Below, one piece after another: positions 63,020 to 64,000 of a DNA stretch of 64,000 bases. The DNA comes from Collimonas sp. OK412. GTDB taxonomy: Bacteria; Pseudomonadota; Gammaproteobacteria; Burkholderiales; Burkholderiaceae_D. The stretch covers positions 62,001 through 126,000 of the forward strand of contig NZ_FOLC01000007.1 of assembly GCF_900112135.1 (NCBI RefSeq), given 5' to 3'. The position numbers and the translations under genes were made by a program. Numbering within the stretch: the stretch's first letter is position 1; each line of letters starts with the position of its first letter. Under the pieces are notes generated by a model. That model searched no databases. It worked only from the letters and a program-made list of their open reading frames with translations, and was not told the DNA's origin.

Positions 63020-64000
63020 TCAGTTTCGCCCGTGTTTGATGCGCAATGCGCTGATGATGGTCGCAAGCAAGGTGGCGCTGGCCGCCAGCCATAAGGACAT
63101 GTGGACTGCGCTGGCGTCGATCTGGGCGGTGTCAGCCGCGGCCTGGGCGATGCTGGTCGCCGCCAGCACTACCGCGACCAGTGCGGCGCCGAGCGACTGG
63201 CCGAAGGTGCGGGCAATCGCCAGCACGCCGGAAGCGGTGCCGCTGCGTGCGCGCGACGCGTTGCTCAGCATTTCGCGATTGTTGGGGCTCTGGAAAAAAC
63301 CGAAGCCGAGCCCGCAGACGAAGGCGCGCCACAGGATGTCCGGCACCGATGCGTGCGCGCCCAGGCAGGCCAGCAGCACCAGGCCCAGCGTCAGCACCAG
63401 CAGGCCGCAGGTCGACAGCAGCGAGGCCGAATAGCGGTCGGCCAGGCGCCCGGCGATCGGCGCGGTGATGGCGATCGCCACCGGCCACGGTGTGAACAGG
63501 GCGGCCGACAGCAGCGGGCTGAAGCCATATGCGCCCTGGAACAGGAACGGTAGTGCAATAAAGGCAATTCCTTGCCCGACAAAAGAGCAGAGCGAAGTGG
63601 CGACTGCCATCGAAAAGCGTTGCGATGCAAAAATGTCAAGCGGCAGCAGCGGTGCGGAATACCATCGTTGTCTAATGATAAACAAAACCACCGATGCCAA
63701 GGCGATCCCGCCAAGCAGCAACTCCTGAGTCCAGCTGTCGTGGCGCGACAAGCCGTCGACCGCCATGACGATGGCGCCCAGGGCCAGCGCCGAGAGCAGG
63801 GCGCCGAGCGCATCGAAGCGGCCGCCGCGGCCCGGATCGCGCGGCAGCACACGGCGCGCCAGCAGCAGGGTGAGGATGCCGATCGGCACGTTCACCGCAA
63901 ACAGCCATTGCCAACTCAGCACCGACAGCATCAGGCCGCCGATGGCCGGCCCGGCAGCGGTGGAGGAGGCCACCACCAAGGCGTTGATGCCAAGCGCCGC
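63020..64000 (-). CDS. MFS drug exporter (DHA2/EmrB-QacA type), N-terminus beyond the window
   Basis: At least 326 residues are visible; the frame is open to the right edge. The antiporter motif C reads VVASSTAAGPAIGGLMLSVL, followed by SWQWLFAVNVPIGIL, which together are diagnostic of the 14-TM EmrB/QacA group. Many further hydrophobic segments follow. It lies just upstream of the RND operon on the same strand, with a 140-bp gap. Substrates are unknown. The real start lies past base 64000; an internal GTG at 63979 is not the start. Confidence 0.88.
   Translation of the reverse strand, partial: AALGINALVVASSTAAGPAIGGLMLSVLSWQWLFAVNVPIGILTLLLARRVLPRDPGRGGRFDALGALLSALALGAIVMAVDGLSRHDSWTQELLLGGIALASVVLFIIRQRWYSAPLLPLDIFASQRFSMAVATSLCSFVGQGIAFIALPFLFQGAYGFSPLLSAALFTPWPVAIAITAPIAGRLADRYSASLLSTCGLLVLTLGLVLLACLGAHASVPDILWRAFVCGLGFGFFQSPNNREMLSNASRARSGTASGVLAIARTFGQSLGAALVAVVLAATSIAQAAADTAQIDASAVHMSLWLAASATLLATIISALRIKHGRN

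Overview
The window is a GC-rich stretch of a betaproteobacterial chromosome, most likely from the Burkholderiales and probably an Oxalobacteraceae member of the Collimonas/Herbaspirillum/Janthinobacterium type. This is inferred from gene content and order: sodB-xseA ... exbB-exbD-lpxK-trm112-kdsB-adk, rpmB-rpmG-radC, FKBP-ispH, and ubiD beside the 4.5S RNA gene. No rRNA, tRNA, CRISPR array, prophage or recognisable transposase was seen. About 60 protein genes and one RNA gene fill the window densely, often with start/stop overlaps.

Layout. 1-8 kb: the edge of a secreted Tyr/Pro-rich protein, a CaiB/BaiF CoA-transferase, a QseBC-like two-component pair, a PAP2 phosphatase, a porin and a TctDE-like two-component pair. 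8-12.7 kb: an amidohydrolase behind two inverted-repeat operators, a ferritin-like diiron protein, a small unknown protein and a periplasmic penicillin-acylase-family hydrolase. 12.7-17 kb: a ugpBAEC glycerol-3-phosphate importer with a Pho-box-like promoter. 17.2-25.5 kb: an acyl-CoA degradation locus (LCAD-type dehydrogenase, MFE-2-like SDR, alpha-methylacyl-CoA racemase, SCP2 protein, FadB-like enzyme, thiolase). Its promoters carry four copies of a palindrome, consensus GTAATwwwAATTAC, next to a TetR-family regulator gene, so the locus looks like one locally controlled regulon.

25.6-34.4 kb: sodB, xseA, then four related repeats rich in DnaA-box-like 9-mers that bracket an esterase/LysR pair, then exbBD-lpxK-trm112-kdsB-adk. 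The esterase/LysR pair looks inserted into an otherwise conserved cluster. 34.6-47.2 kb: a membrane pyrophosphatase fused to an OmpA-like peptidoglycan-binding domain, a patatin-like lipase, a secreted RNase Sa-like ribonuclease with its barstar-like inhibitor, purN, an rRNA m5C methyltransferase, an MscS channel, a fatty-acid desaturase, rpmBG, radC, an FKBP isomerase and ispH.

47.2-51.5 kb: a livHMGF branched-chain amino-acid transporter behind a 300-nt leader with a strong promoter, a 25-codon leader ORF and a hairpin-plus-T-run terminator, an arrangement suggesting attenuation. 51.5-54.8 kb: a lytic transglycosylase with a long leader, ubiD and the SRP RNA gene. 54.8-63 kb: an outer-membrane factor / adaptor / RND pump operon leading into a CusRS-like two-component pair. 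The right edge cuts a 14-TM-type MFS exporter.

The points most worth following are the TetR palindrome regulon, the repeat-flanked esterase/LysR insertion, the pyrophosphatase-OmpA fusion, the liv leader attenuator and the RNase/barstar pair. Many apparent long antisense reading frames are compositional shadows of GC-rich genes and were left out.
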